Assembly (NCBI GenBank): GCA_934631025.1
Contig: CAKTXR010000045.1
Location: 1-24,248, forward strand
DNA length: 24,248 nucleotides
DNA from: an uncultured Clostridia bacterium
Lineage (GTDB): Bacteria; Bacillota; Clostridia; Christensenellales; Aristaeellaceae
Direction: 5' to 3'
Shown here: one piece after another, positions 1-9,948 of the stretch
How the letters are laid out: each line of letters begins with the position of its first letter
Numbering within the stretch: position 1 is the first letter of the stretch
Program-made: the position numbers and the translations under genes
Notes under the pieces: model-generated
Told to the model about the DNA's origin: nothing
Databases searched by the model: none
What the model saw: the letters and a program-made list of their open reading frames with translations, nothing else

Positions 1-94
1 AAGAAAGTGTCTTGGCTGGAAATCACCGGCGGAAGTCTTTTATGGTTCGGTGTTGCACTTGACTTGACAATTCAAGGTTTTAACATGCGAGTTA

Positions 95-123
95 TTGACC
101 TCTAACACACATTGTGATATATT
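95..123 (+). promoter_or_regulatory. Sigma-A promoter of the HMA/P-type ATPase operon
   Basis: TTGACC at 95-100 and TATATT at 118-123 are separated by exactly 17 bp, about 60 bp before the first gene of the operon. The leader between them contains a short GAAAGG/CCTTTC stem at about 133-158. No metal-regulator operator was recognised. Confidence 0.6.
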
Positions 124-185
124 AAATGCCGTGAAAGGACATCCGCCATGCCCTTTCCGCCGGATTATGTAAGGAGGGTTTTATT

Positions 186-758
186 ATGCGGAGCACATAT
201 TGGTGGGCGCTCCTGGCTGCGGGAACGGCTGCCGCCTCCCTTTCAAAGCCGCAAGGACACAATCTCATGAAGCTGCCGTCGTTCCGCGGCGTCGTCGAGG
301 TGCTCTCCAGCCTGCCCGGCCGGATGCGCCTGACCATCCCCGCCCTGCGCGAGGACAGCGCGCGTGCCGAGGACATGAAGCGCCAGCTGACGGCCACGGG
401 CGTGGTGCGGAACGTTCACATCGAGCCGCGCATCGCCTCGCTGCTGGTCTGCTATGACGAAACGCAGGTCGAAGCCGCCGTGCTCGAGGGCGCGATCATC
501 CGCCTGATGGGACTTGAGGAGCGCATCAAATCGGGCGCGCCCTGCCTGGCCGAGAGCGGAATCAGGGCGCTTGTGCGCGCCGTGGACGAGAGCGTCATGA
601 CGCTGACCGGCGGCGTGCTGAACGCGAAAACGCTGGCAGCGCTCTCCATGGGCGCTGCGGGCCTGCGCAGCCTGTCCCGATGCGGATGGGGCGTGCCGGG
701 CGCGATGACGCTCCTGTGGTGGGCCGCGAGCCTGTTCGGGAGGAATACCACGCCATGA
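186..758 (+). CDS. HMA-like (LPGRxR) domain membrane protein, first gene of P-type ATPase operon
   Basis: This 190-residue protein has a hydrophobic N-terminus (about residues 5-18), an HMA2-like ferredoxin-fold domain at about 35-110 with the signature LPGRMR at 43-48, and a hydrophobic C-terminal stretch at about 150-186. The CxxC metal site of classical heavy-metal-associated domains is absent. The start is fixed by AAGGAGGG 7 nt upstream. Its stop overlaps the next start (ATGA), so the two genes are translationally coupled. The same LPGRxR block recurs in the next three proteins, including the ATPase itself. I infer an accessory or regulatory membrane subunit of the transporter. The substrate is unknown and the assignment rests on the motif and context. 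Confidence 0.75.
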   Translation: MRSTYWWALLAAGTAAASLSKPQGHNLMKLPSFRGVVEVLSSLPGRMRLTIPALREDSARAEDMKRQLTATGVVRNVHIEPRIASLLVCYDETQVEAAVLEGAIIRLMGLEERIKSGAPCLAESGIRALVRAVDESVMTLTGGVLNAKTLAALSMGAAGLRSLSRCGWGVPGAMTLLWWAASLFGRNTTP

Positions 759-1132
759 ACGCGCTGCAAAAACGCCTGATCAAGGGCTATCTGACCCCTG
801 AAATTGAATGCGACCTGCCCGGCCGGCTCCGGCTCGGCTTCCGCAAATACAATCTGCTGCCGCCCGAGGCGCTGCCCTATCTGCACTATGTGAAGGACGC
901 GCTCGACATGCCCGGCGGCGTGATCGACGTGCAATTAAACGCGCGCATCGGCACGGCGCTCATACTCTACGACCCGTCCGTCACCTCCTCCCGCCAGATC
1001 ATGAAGTGGATCGGCATTGTGTCCGACGTGGGGCTGGAGCTGGCCGCCGAGCAGAACTGGCGGCCGTGCGACGAAAAACGCATCGAGCAGCTCATGAGAA
1101 ACCGCCTGAAGGGCTATCTTCCTATTAACTAA
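755..1132 (+). CDS. Small stand-alone HMA-like (LPGRxR) protein
   Basis: A 125-residue soluble-looking protein, essentially one HMA2-like domain (about residues 10-95) with LPGRLR at 21-26 and a later LILYD strand typical of this fold. It has no CxxC. The start at 755 overlaps the previous stop by ATGA and follows GGGAGGA. A longer reading from 680 would run deep into the upstream gene and lacks a ribosome binding site. It ends 21 bp before the P-type ATPase. It may dock onto the ATPase N-domain like a chaperone, although without metal-binding cysteines classical copper or zinc handover is unlikely. The function is inferred. Confidence 0.75.
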   Translation: MNALQKRLIKGYLTPEIECDLPGRLRLGFRKYNLLPPEALPYLHYVKDALDMPGGVIDVQLNARIGTALILYDPSVTSSRQIMKWIGIVSDVGLELAAEQNWRPCDEKRIEQLMRNRLKGYLPIN

Positions 1133-1153
1133 TCCTCAGGAAGAGGCGATATT

Positions 1154-3328
<2,175 letters not shown>

Positions 3329-3331
3329 TAT

Positions 3332-4039
3332 TTGTCCATGCGCAATGAAAAAGACGCGCTGCATCTGGATGTGCTCTCGGCCATTCCCGGCCGCATCCGC
3401 GTGCTGTTCGAAATGCCCGTGCCCAACGAGGCGCTGCTTGCGCGGATCCCCGGCGTGCTGGAGAGCCGCTACAACCCGCGCATCCGCACGCTGACCTGCC
3501 GCTATGACAGCGGCGCGATCTCCGAGGAGCAGCTCATCATCCGCATCGGCGCGATTTACGTCAGCCAGGCCAGGACCAGCCTGCTGCACGTCAAGCGCTG
3601 CGAGGAGGAGGGCTTCTCCATGGCCCCGAGCGGCTATCTGGCGCTGGGGTGCATCGCGCTGGACGGCGCCATGTCGCTCACCGCGTCGCCGCTTCAGGCG
3701 TTCACGCGCTGGCTGTCGGCCGGCACGACGCTGGCCGCCGTCGTCGAGCACGGCTATCAGGAGCTTCATGTGCGCGGCAGCTTCGACCCCGAGGTCATGT
3801 CGATGTTCTATCTGGTCAACTCGCTGGGCAAGCCCAACGGCACGCGCGCCAGTATGCTGGCCTGGATCCTGACATTCGGCCGGCACCTGATCCCCCGCGG
3901 CCCGCGCGAACAGGCCTATCTGGTCAGCCGCGCCGGTCAGCGCGTCACGCTGACCCCCATGCGCTCGGGCGAAAGTCAGGCCACATTCGCCGGACATATG
4001 CTGCGCCGCAGCGTTGAAATGATGGCCCGCAAGGGATAA
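3332..4039 (+). CDS. HMA-like (IPGRxR) domain protein downstream of P-type ATPase
   Basis: A 235-residue protein starting with TTG at 3332, chosen because the GGAGA ribosome binding site lies about 8 nt upstream; an ATG at 3338 is possible but more distant. The N-terminal HMA-like domain (about residues 8-80) has IPGRIR at 18-23. The middle (about 100-145) is moderately hydrophobic and may hold one or two membrane-associated helices. The C-terminal part is basic and not recognised. It is the fourth cysteine-free LPGRxR-type protein in the operon, 3 bp after the ATPase, so co-translation is likely. The role is inferred to be accessory to the pump. Confidence 0.75.
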   Translation: MSMRNEKDALHLDVLSAIPGRIRVLFEMPVPNEALLARIPGVLESRYNPRIRTLTCRYDSGAISEEQLIIRIGAIYVSQARTSLLHVKRCEEEGFSMAPSGYLALGCIALDGAMSLTASPLQAFTRWLSAGTTLAAVVEHGYQELHVRGSFDPEVMSMFYLVNSLGKPNGTRASMLAWILTFGRHLIPRGPREQAYLVSRAGQRVTLTPMRSGESQATFAGHMLRRSVEMMARKG

Positions 4040-4086
4040 TCATTCGATAAAACCGCATCATCGATTCATTAAAGGAGGAAAAAACC

Positions 4087-4362
4087 ATGTTCAATCTCAA
4101 CGCGAATCCCCTGGTGAAGGGCATACTGATCGGCGTGGGCGTGAGCGCCGTCGGCTTCTATGCCTACAAGTGCAACGAGGAAAAGGTGGACGCCTTCATG
4201 CGCCGCCACGGCGTGAAGGTCAAGACCCCGACCGCCGGCTTTGAAACCATGTCCGTCGAGGACCTGATGCGTACCAAGGAGAGCATCGAGGATCTCATCG
4301 CCGAGAAGGAGCTTCAGGAGCAGAGCGTGACCGTCGAGGCCAGCGCCCCCGAGGTCGGCTGA
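4087..4362 (+). CDS. Small single-span membrane protein with acidic helix, end of ATPase operon
   Basis: This 91-residue protein follows an excellent AAAGGAGG site. An N-terminal hydrophobic segment (about residues 10-27, ending FYAYK) is followed by a basic stretch and a long charged helix rich in Glu (about 55-80), then a short acidic tail. The layout, one membrane helix plus an acidic soluble helix encoded beside a P1B ATPase, resembles that of the mycobacterial PacL/DUF1490 proteins that partner CtpC. No clear sequence match or His-rich metal tail is visible. I infer an ATPase partner or scaffold; this is an analogy, not a homology claim. Confidence 0.7.
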   Translation: MFNLNANPLVKGILIGVGVSAVGFYAYKCNEEKVDAFMRRHGVKVKTPTAGFETMSVEDLMRTKESIEDLIAEKELQEQSVTVEASAPEVG

Positions 4363-4375
4363 CAAACCGCATTGC

Positions 4376-4410
4376 GCGCCGGATGTATCGCAGCATCCGG
4401 CGCTTTTTTT
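4376..4410 (+). terminator. Intrinsic terminator of the ATPase operon
   Basis: A perfect 10-bp stem (GCGCCGGATG 4376-4385 with CATCCGGCGC 4394-4403) and an 8-nt loop are followed by seven T residues, 14 bp after the last stop codon of the operon. Confidence 0.9.
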
Positions 4411-4532
4411 ACGCAGCCGCCGCAACAAACGAAAATATGCCTGCGTCTAAATGGATGTTTCAGGAAAGGGAAACGATTCTGAAGCAGGACTATCCGTTAA
4501 AGCACATTCATCGCTCAAGGAGGAAAACAACT

Positions 4533-5309
4533 ATGAAAAAGATACTGTCCATACTGCTCGTGCTGATTCTGTCGCTGGGCTGCACGGCCGCGCTGGCCGA
4601 GGATACGCCCGCGGACGGCAGCGCCGTCGAGGCCGCCGACGCGCCCTGGTACGAGATGGGCGAGGACGGCTATTCCGTCGCCGTGACGCTGCCCGCCGAT
4701 ACCGAGGGCTATAAGTGGGTCAGCGAGATCTCCGTGCCCGAAATGATGGAGGTCAAGAGCGAATCGACCGCCGATGACGGCGCTTACACCGCCGCTTACA
4801 CCGCCACGCTGGATCAGGCCGGCACGGTCAGCCTGATCTTCCGCTATGTGAACGACGGCGGCGAAGCGCTCAAAACCCGCGTGCTGGAGCTGTTCGTCAA
4901 CGAGAGCGGCGAAATGTTCGTCGAATCCGCGCTGAATCAGGACCCCAGCGCCGACTGGTATGAAATCGAGCCGGAGACCGGCGTGCTGACCGTGCGGCTG
5001 AGCGCCAACGCCACGACCGGCTATGAGTGGACGTTCACCTCGACCGACGAAAACGCCGTCGAGCTGATCACCAGCGAATACATCGCGGACGAAGCCGCCG
5101 CCGATCAGGTCGGCGTGGGCGGCACCTATGTCGCCAGCTTCCGCGGCCTGAAGCAGACCGCCGACACCGTTGAGCTGACGTTCTCCTATGGCCGCGCCTG
5201 GGAGGAAAAGCCCATCGAGATGCGCACGCTGACCCTGCGCGTCGATCAGGACAACAAGCTGAGCGTCGAGCGCGTCGATCTGTTCGACGTCGTTGCGCCT
5301 ATCGAATAA
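4533..5309 (+). CDS. Secreted tandem chagasin-like (I42-type) protease inhibitor
   Basis: The start at 4533 follows AAGGAGG. The 258-residue product begins with a signal peptide (hydrophobic residues 5-16, likely cut after ALA at about 22). A Cys at 17 is not in a good lipobox. Two related modules follow, each opening with WYE (39-125 and 142-245). The second has the hallmarks of chagasin-family cysteine protease inhibitors: NATTGYEW at 159-166, a glycine-rich VGVGG loop near 193-197, and RAWE at 221-224 where the family usually has RPWE. The first module keeps only an EGYKW relic and lacks the glycine loop, so it is probably degenerate or structural. It acts outside the cell. Targets are unknown; no papain-like protease gene lies nearby. 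Confidence 0.8.
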   Translation: MKKILSILLVLILSLGCTAALAEDTPADGSAVEAADAPWYEMGEDGYSVAVTLPADTEGYKWVSEISVPEMMEVKSESTADDGAYTAAYTATLDQAGTVSLIFRYVNDGGEALKTRVLELFVNESGEMFVESALNQDPSADWYEIEPETGVLTVRLSANATTGYEWTFTSTDENAVELITSEYIADEAAADQVGVGGTYVASFRGLKQTADTVELTFSYGRAWEEKPIEMRTLTLRVDQDNKLSVERVDLFDVVAPIE

Positions 5310-5325
5310 CAAAAGGCATACGCAG

Positions 5326-5370
5326 CGCCCGCCGCGTCTCTCACTGGAAGAGCGCGGCGGGCGTTTTTTT
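5326..5370 (+). terminator. Intrinsic terminator after the chagasin-like gene
   Basis: CGCCCGCCGCG (5326-5336) pairs perfectly with CGCGGCGGGCG (5353-5363) and is followed by seven T residues. It lies 16 bp after the stop codon. Confidence 0.9.
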
Positions 5371-5439
5371 GTTGCGCGTCAAAGAGCGCCGCCGAAAAGG
5401 GCGTTGAGAAAATTTGCGGTCAATGCGCGGATTTAGCGC

Positions 5440-5468
5440 TGTACACGGCTGAAAATATGCGCTATAAT
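5440..5468 (+). promoter_or_regulatory. Putative promoter of the MFS transporter gene
   Basis: A perfect TATAAT at 5463-5468 lies 17 bp after TGTACA (4 of 6 match to the -35 consensus), about 48 bp upstream of the chosen start. Confidence 0.5.
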
Positions 5469-5515
5469 CCTATGTGTCACCCACAAAAAGTGGAAAGACG
5501 CGAGGAGGATGCGCA

Positions 5516-6679
5516 ATGGGTTCTTTGCTGCTGGCGGTTATCTATCTCATTTTCATCAGCCTGGGGCTTCCGGATTCCCTGCTGGGTTCCGGCTGGCCGA
5601 CGATGCAGGTCGATTTCGGCGTGCCCTCGTCCTATGCCGGATTCGTGTCCATGACGATCTCCTGCATGACGGTGATTTCCGCGCTGCTCAGTCCCCGGAT
5701 GATCCGCAAATTCCAGACGAAATGGATCGTGATCGCGTCCATCGGCCTGACGGTGCTGGGGCTGCTCGGCTTCTCGTTTTCCGGCCGGTACTGGATGCTG
5801 TTTCTGGCCGCCGTCCCCTACGGTCTCGGCGCGGGCTGCATCGACGCGTCGGTCAACCACTATGTGGCGAACCACTATCCCTCCTCTGTGATGAATTTCC
5901 TGCACTGCTTCTACGGCGTGGGCGCGGTGATCAGCCCCTCCATCATGTCGCTGGCGCTGAAGCTCGCCCGATGGAACGAAGGCTATCGCTGGACGGCCTG
6001 TATCCAGCTGGGCATACTGCTGGTGTGCGTGCTGTCTCTGCCGCTGTGGAAGCAGAACGAGGGCCGCTCGGAGGAGGAAAGCGGCGGCGACGCCGGCATT
6101 GGCGAAACGCTGAAGGCGCCCGGCGTGGTGCTGACGCTGATCGCCTTCTTTGCGTACTGCTCCGGAGAGGCCACCTGCTTTCTGTGGACCCCCAGCTATT
6201 TTGCGGGCGCCCGCCCCGGCCTGAGCGCGGAAACCGTCGCCGCCTTCGGCTCGCTGATCTTCGGCGGGCTGATGCTGGGCAGGCTGATCGCCGGCTTCAT
6301 CTCCAACAGGCTGGGCGACAGGCGGCTGATCCGCATCGGCATTGCCGTGGAGCTGCTCGGCGTCCTGCTGGTCAGCCTGCCGGTCAGGACGCATATCGTC
6401 GCGGCGATCGGGTTTGTGGTCGTCGGCACGGGCATGGGGCCGATTTACCCCGCCATACAGCATATGGCTCCCTTCAACTTTGGCAAAAGGTACAGCGCGT
6501 CGGTCATCGGAATGCAGATGGCCTCAGCCTATATCGGCAGCACGTTCATGCCCATGCTCTTCGGGCAGCTCCAGCAGCGCGCCGGCATCGGAATCATGCC
6601 CGCCTATCTGCTGATTTTCGCGGCGCTGAACATCGGCATGCTGGAAATCGCCTACCGGCAGATCGCCCGCAGGCGCTGA
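5516..6679 (+). CDS. Major facilitator superfamily transporter
   Basis: A 387-residue polytopic membrane protein with about 12 hydrophobic segments split by a charged central loop (about residues 183-200, rich in Glu/Ser/Gly). The N-terminal LGLPDSLLGSGWP pattern and the R-K loop after TM2 resemble fucose-permease-like and related MFS proteins. The start at 5516 is chosen because GAGGAGG ends 7 nt upstream and the first helix begins at once; an earlier in-frame ATG at 5474 has no site. It has its own promoter and stands alone, followed by the convergent DUF1003 gene. The substrate cannot be told from the sequence; a sugar or small metabolite is likely for this branch. Confidence 0.85.
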   Translation: MGSLLLAVIYLIFISLGLPDSLLGSGWPTMQVDFGVPSSYAGFVSMTISCMTVISALLSPRMIRKFQTKWIVIASIGLTVLGLLGFSFSGRYWMLFLAAVPYGLGAGCIDASVNHYVANHYPSSVMNFLHCFYGVGAVISPSIMSLALKLARWNEGYRWTACIQLGILLVCVLSLPLWKQNEGRSEEESGGDAGIGETLKAPGVVLTLIAFFAYCSGEATCFLWTPSYFAGARPGLSAETVAAFGSLIFGGLMLGRLIAGFISNRLGDRRLIRIGIAVELLGVLLVSLPVRTHIVAAIGFVVVGTGMGPIYPAIQHMAPFNFGKRYSASVIGMQMASAYIGSTFMPMLFGQLQQRAGIGIMPAYLLIFAALNIGMLEIAYRQIARRR

Positions 6680-6800
6680 TCTCCGCCGGAGTTGTCGTGA
6701 ACAGGGGCGTGCCCGCAAGGAAGATCAGGAATATTAAAAACGACGCGCGGCAGGAGCGATGAAAAGGCCGTGTTCCCGCCGGAGACGCGAATAATCGCCA

Positions 6801-7313
6801 TCAACGCCTGTCCGGCGCGTCCCCGTCCTCCTGCATGAGCCGCTTCTCCAGCGCCGACTGTTTGGCGAGGATGGCGTTCACCTTGTCGTAGAGATCCTCG
6901 ATCATGATCTCGGTTTTCAGATTGACCCTGTAGTCGTTCTCGGCGCGGCGGCGATCCTTTTCCTCCTGCCGGTTCTGGCTCATCATGATCAGCGGCGCCT
7001 GAATGGCCGCTACGCAGGACAGCACCAGATTCAGCAGTATGAACGGATACGGGTCGAACGCCCGACTGGCCAGCACGGCGTTGACGATCATCCACAGGAT
7101 CAGAACGCCGGTGAACGAGAAGATGAACGCCCAACTGCCCGCAAACTTCGCGATCGCGTCCGCCGCCCGCTGGCCGAGCGTGTATTTTCCCTTCTCCTCC
7201 GTGGGACTGACCGACACGCGGCTGTCGGCCAGCAGCGAGAGCACCTCCTCGTCGGTCATGTCCTTGCGAATATCCCGCAGCACTTCCTTGAGCAGCTTCC
7301 GATTTTCCTTCAT
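6801..7313 (-). CDS. DUF1003 family membrane protein
   Basis: This 170-residue protein matches the DUF1003 pattern: GSWAFIF (about residues 59-65), two membrane helices (about 60-80 and 88-110), the FDPYPFILLNLVLS block between them, QAPLIMMSQNRQ (about 105-116), KDR and a charged C-terminal helix. GGAGGAGG lies just before the start, and the gene begins 18 bp after the GNAT gene, so the two form an operon. The function of the family is not established. The last 30 residues are probably a coiled coil. Confidence 0.88.
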   Translation of the reverse strand: MKENRKLLKEVLRDIRKDMTDEEVLSLLADSRVSVSPTEEKGKYTLGQRAADAIAKFAGSWAFIFSFTGVLILWMIVNAVLASRAFDPYPFILLNLVLSCVAAIQAPLIMMSQNRQEEKDRRRAENDYRVNLKTEIMIEDLYDKVNAILAKQSALEKRLMQEDGDAPDRR

Positions 7314-7331
7314 ATTACAGAGTCCTCCTCC

Positions 7332-7877
7332 TCACAGCTCCAGCCGCATGTAAACAAGCGCCTGATACCCCGCCGCGCGCGACTTGAACCCGCGGGGATT
7401 TCTGCCGTACTCCACGAAGCCCAGCCGCTCGTACAGCGCGGCGGCGCGCGCGTTGTCCGCGACGACGGTCAGCTCGAGCTGCTCATAGCCCGCCCGCCGC
7501 GCGCACTCTATGCAGGCCTCGGTCAGCGCGCGACCGATCCCCCGCCCCCAGAATTTCCGCGCGATGGCAATGCCGAAGTCCGCGCGGTGCCGCAGCTTGC
7601 ATTTCGCGCCGACCGCTTCAATGCCCGCCGTGCCCGCGATTTCGCCGTCCACCTCGGCGACGATCTCGATTTCATTGGCGCTCTCGGCCTGCGCCTTCAA
7701 AAAGCGGCCTTCCTGCGCCGCGTCGAAGGTATTCTCATCCGGGTAGGTGAGCAGATAGTCGGTCTCGGCGTGCGTCTGATTGAAAATATCCAGCACGGCC
7801 TGAGCGTCGCTTTCCACGGCGTTCCTCAGTCGGCAGCTTTCGCCGCTCTTCAGCGTGACGACGCGATTGTATTGCAT
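7332..7877 (-). CDS. GNAT family N-acetyltransferase
   Basis: A 181-residue acetyltransferase. The acetyl-CoA pyrophosphate-binding motif appears as RKFWGRGIGRAL, preceded by the DFGIAI strand and followed by NARAAALYERLGF, all diagnostic of the GNAT fold. The start at 7877 is preferred over a longer reading from 7895 because GGAGGAGG lies directly upstream. It is the first gene of a two-gene operon with the DUF1003 gene. The acceptor is unknown; the family includes enzymes acting on amino acids, polyamines and protein N-termini. Confidence 0.88.
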   Translation of the reverse strand: MQYNRVVTLKSGESCRLRNAVESDAQAVLDIFNQTHAETDYLLTYPDENTFDAAQEGRFLKAQAESANEIEIVAEVDGEIAGTAGIEAVGAKCKLRHRADFGIAIARKFWGRGIGRALTEACIECARRAGYEQLELTVVADNARAAALYERLGFVEYGRNPRGFKSRAAGYQALVYMRLEL

Positions 7878-7911
7878 AAGGCCTTCCTCCTCCATTTCAT
7901 CTTATTGCCCT

Positions 7912-7940
7912 ATTATAACATCCCGCGCCCCGTCCATCAA
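7912..7940 (-). promoter_or_regulatory. Promoter of the GNAT-DUF1003 operon
   Basis: On the minus strand a TTGATG -35 (7935-7940) is followed after 17 bp by a perfect TATAAT (7912-7917), about 35 bp before the GNAT start. It is back to back with the TetR gene's promoter, so the two units are divergent. Confidence 0.6.
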
Positions 7941-7983
7941 GCGCCGCGCTTTGCAAAATTTGCGCCCGCCGCCGATCTTGGGG

Positions 7984-8044
7984 TTGACGGACGCGCGTGC
8001 GGCGTATAATTACACCGTATTTGATTACAGCGTATTTAATTTGT
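7984..8044 (+). promoter_or_regulatory. Promoter and possible autoregulatory direct repeats of the TetR gene
   Basis: TTGACG (7984-7989) and TATAAT (8005-8010) are 15 bp apart, shorter than usual. From the -10 box onward CGTAT occurs at 8003, 8016 and 8031 within an AT-rich stretch (pattern CGTATTTgATTACA) that stands out from the GC-rich surroundings. The array covers the -10 and the transcript start, where a repressor would act. Operator function is inferred. Confidence 0.5.
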
Positions 8045-8059
8045 AAGGGAGGTTGGTTC

Positions 8060-8683
8060 ATGGCTCGCCGAAATCCCGCGCTGGACGAAAAGATCATTGC
8101 AGCCGCGCGCGCCGAGTTTCTGGAGAAGGGCTATCAGGGCGCGTCTCTGCGGCCAATCGCCGAACGCGCCGGCGCGACGGTCGGGGCGATTCAGATTCGC
8201 TATAAGACGAAGGACGCGCTGCTGCGCGCCCTGCTCACGCCGTTCCTCAGCGAAATCGAGGGCGTTTTTCAGGCCACAAAGACGGAATACTGGCAGTACC
8301 CGCCCTCCGAGCGGCTCGCCTTCATGGAAAAATCCATGAGGATGGAATCCGACGCCATACTCAGCCTGATATTCGATCACTATGACGACGCGGTGCTGCT
8401 GCTGTGCAAGAGCGAGGGCAGCAGTCTTGCGGGCTGCTTCGATCAGATCGTCGCGCGGAAGGTGGCCGAGAGCGCGGCGTTCTTTCAGGCGCTGGATGCA
8501 AAGCGCTTTGACACGGAGCTGCTGAGTCTGCTCATCGGCGCGCAGCTCTACGGCTACCGGAAAATCGTACAGAACGGCTATGAAAGAGACGCGGCGAAGC
8601 GTGCCATGCGCTCGCTGATGCGCTATCACATGGGCGGCTGGACGGTTCTTTTGAATGCGACGGATGAGGATGAGCGGACATGA
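8060..8683 (+). CDS. TetR/AcrR family transcriptional regulator
   Basis: This 207-residue protein has an N-terminal helix-turn-helix of TetR type (about residues 10-55): AAARAEFLEKGYQGASLRPI, then IAERAGATVGAI and the YKTKDALLRALL helix. The C-terminal ligand domain is poorly conserved, as usual. The start at 8060 follows AAGGGAGG; a longer reading from 7997 would begin inside the promoter. It lies directly upstream of the hydrolase/methyltransferase/ATC-hydrolase operon, which makes that operon and itself likely targets. The ligand is unknown. Confidence 0.85.
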   Translation: MARRNPALDEKIIAAARAEFLEKGYQGASLRPIAERAGATVGAIQIRYKTKDALLRALLTPFLSEIEGVFQATKTEYWQYPPSERLAFMEKSMRMESDAILSLIFDHYDDAVLLLCKSEGSSLAGCFDQIVARKVAESAAFFQALDAKRFDTELLSLLIGAQLYGYRKIVQNGYERDAAKRAMRSLMRYHMGGWTVLLNATDEDERT

Positions 8684-8751
8684 GATAACCGCCGCCCGCC
8701 TAAAACGCGCCGCGTTTCAATAATTTAAGATAGCTTTTGAAGCATTTTCTA

Positions 8752-8780
8752 TTGATTTGCCGCGCCAACAGTGATAAAAT
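8752..8780 (+). promoter_or_regulatory. Promoter upstream of the truncated hydrolase and methyltransferase operon
   Basis: TTGATT at 8752-8757 and TAAAAT at 8775-8780 are 17 bp apart. This AT-rich patch lies in the gap after the TetR gene. It is followed about 30 bp later by a terminator-like hairpin, so transcription into the operon may be attenuated. Confidence 0.5.
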
Positions 8781-8810
8781 AAAGGCGAATAACAGATTTC
8801 CCATTTCCGG

Positions 8811-8832
8811 CTGCCGCAGAGGGCAGTTTTTT
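8811..8832 (+). terminator. Short terminator-like hairpin in the operon leader
   Basis: CTGCC (8811-8815) pairs with GGCAG (8822-8826) around a 6-nt loop and is followed by six T residues. It could end TetR transcription, or act as an attenuator or remnant downstream of the 8752-8780 promoter. The 5-bp stem is weak. Confidence 0.4.
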
Positions 8833-8867
8833 ATCGGCCATTGGTTAGTTCGCTTTAACGATAATTC

Positions 8868-9338
8868 ATGACAATCCTTTCGGGAGGGGCGGCACGGCGC
8901 GTCATGACTCCCTTCCTCTATCTGGCGATCAAAAGCCTGTACTGGTCGAAGGGCGGCACGCTCAAGAAGATCATGTGGTGCGACGACGACGCGATCAGGC
9001 CCTGCTTCATCGCTGCGGGCAGGGCGCTTAAATACCGCAATCTGCGCCGCCAGCTCTCGGACAGTCTGGAGGACAGGCCCTTCCCGCCGCTGCCGGAGGA
9101 TTTGCAAAGGCATACCTGCTTCGAGTTCGGCAGCATAGAGGAGCACATGAAGTATCGAAGCGCGGTCATGGCGGCCTATCCGCACGCGCGCTTCCCCGTG
9201 TTCGAGGGCTGCAACCACATGCAGCATCAGATCCGCAACCCGAAGGGCTTTGCGGGCATGCTGAGGACGCTGATCGAGACCGACGCGCTGAACGCGCCGC
9301 CCATGCGGCAGGAGGGAAACGCTCATGTTCTGGGATAA
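8868..9338 (+). pseudogene. 5'-truncated alpha/beta hydrolase
   Basis: The open frame corresponds only to the C-terminal half of an alpha/beta hydrolase of the kind often found beside TetR regulators. EEHMKYRSAVM and the EGCNHMQHQIRNPKGFAGML block hold the catalytic His region (NHMQ). The N-terminal half with the GxSxG nucleophile is missing. There is no good ribosome binding site at 8868; a second ATG at 8904 follows GGGAGG only at a poor distance. The frame overlaps the downstream methyltransferase by 14 bp, the tight spacing of an intact operon, so a once complete first gene has probably lost its 5' half. Remaining activity is unlikely. Confidence 0.65.
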
Positions 9339-9948
9339 CGTCGCCTGGATATACGATCTGTTCGCCAACGTCGTCAACCGCCGCGCCAATCAGGCGCTGT
9401 GCGCGGAGGTGGAAAAGCTGATCGAACCGGCCGACGAGGTGCTCGAATGCGCCTGCGGCACGGGGCTATTGAGCGGCGTGATCGCGAGAAAGTGCAAATC
9501 GCTGATCGCGACCGACTTTTCCGCCAATATGCTCAGGCGCGCGCGGAAAAAATACGCCCGTCTCGGCAACGTGACCTTCGCGCAGGCCGACATACTGAAC
9601 CTGCGCTATCCCGACAGCCGCTTCGACGCGGTTGTGGCCGCGAACGTCATCCATCTGCTGGACGAGCCGACGCGGGCGCTGCGCGAGCTGAACCGCGTGT
9701 GCAGGCCGGGCGGGCGCATCATCATCCCCACCTACATGAACCAGACCGACAGGGGGACGACCAACGGCGTTTCCGGCGCGATCGGCAGGGCGGGCGCGGA
9801 CTTCAAGCGCGAATTCACGCTCGAAAGCTACAAACGCTTCTTCGCGGCGGCGGGCTATATGAACGCGCACTATGCGCTGTGCAAGGGGCGCATCCCCTGC
9901 GCCGTGGCGGTGCTGGTCAAGCCCGCCGGAGAGGAGAGGACGGCATGA
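9325..9948 (+). CDS. Class I SAM-dependent methyltransferase (UbiE/Methyltransf_11 type)
   Basis: This 207-residue protein has SAM motif I VLECACGTGLLS at 39-50, an acidic residue in ATDFS (motif II), ADILNLRYPDSRFDAVVAAN (motifs III and IV) and the post-motif RVCRPGGRIIIPTY. The start follows CAGGAGGG. It overlaps the hydrolase remnant upstream, and its stop overlaps the next start by ATGA, so it is coupled to the ATC-hydrolase-family gene. The order TetR, hydrolase, methyltransferase, ATC-hydrolase-family protein suggests modification of one small molecule. The acceptor is unknown. Confidence 0.88.
   Translation: MFWDNVAWIYDLFANVVNRRANQALCAEVEKLIEPADEVLECACGTGLLSGVIARKCKSLIATDFSANMLRRARKKYARLGNVTFAQADILNLRYPDSRFDAVVAANVIHLLDEPTRALRELNRVCRPGGRIIIPTYMNQTDRGTTNGVSGAIGRAGADFKREFTLESYKRFFAAAGYMNAHYALCKGRIPCAVAVLVKPAGEERTA

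Noticed and set aside
1..105. Open frame from the left edge to a TAA at 103-105
   Set aside because: Only 34 codons, overlaps the promoter at 95-123, and matches no recognisable protein end. It could be a gene tail but cannot be supported.
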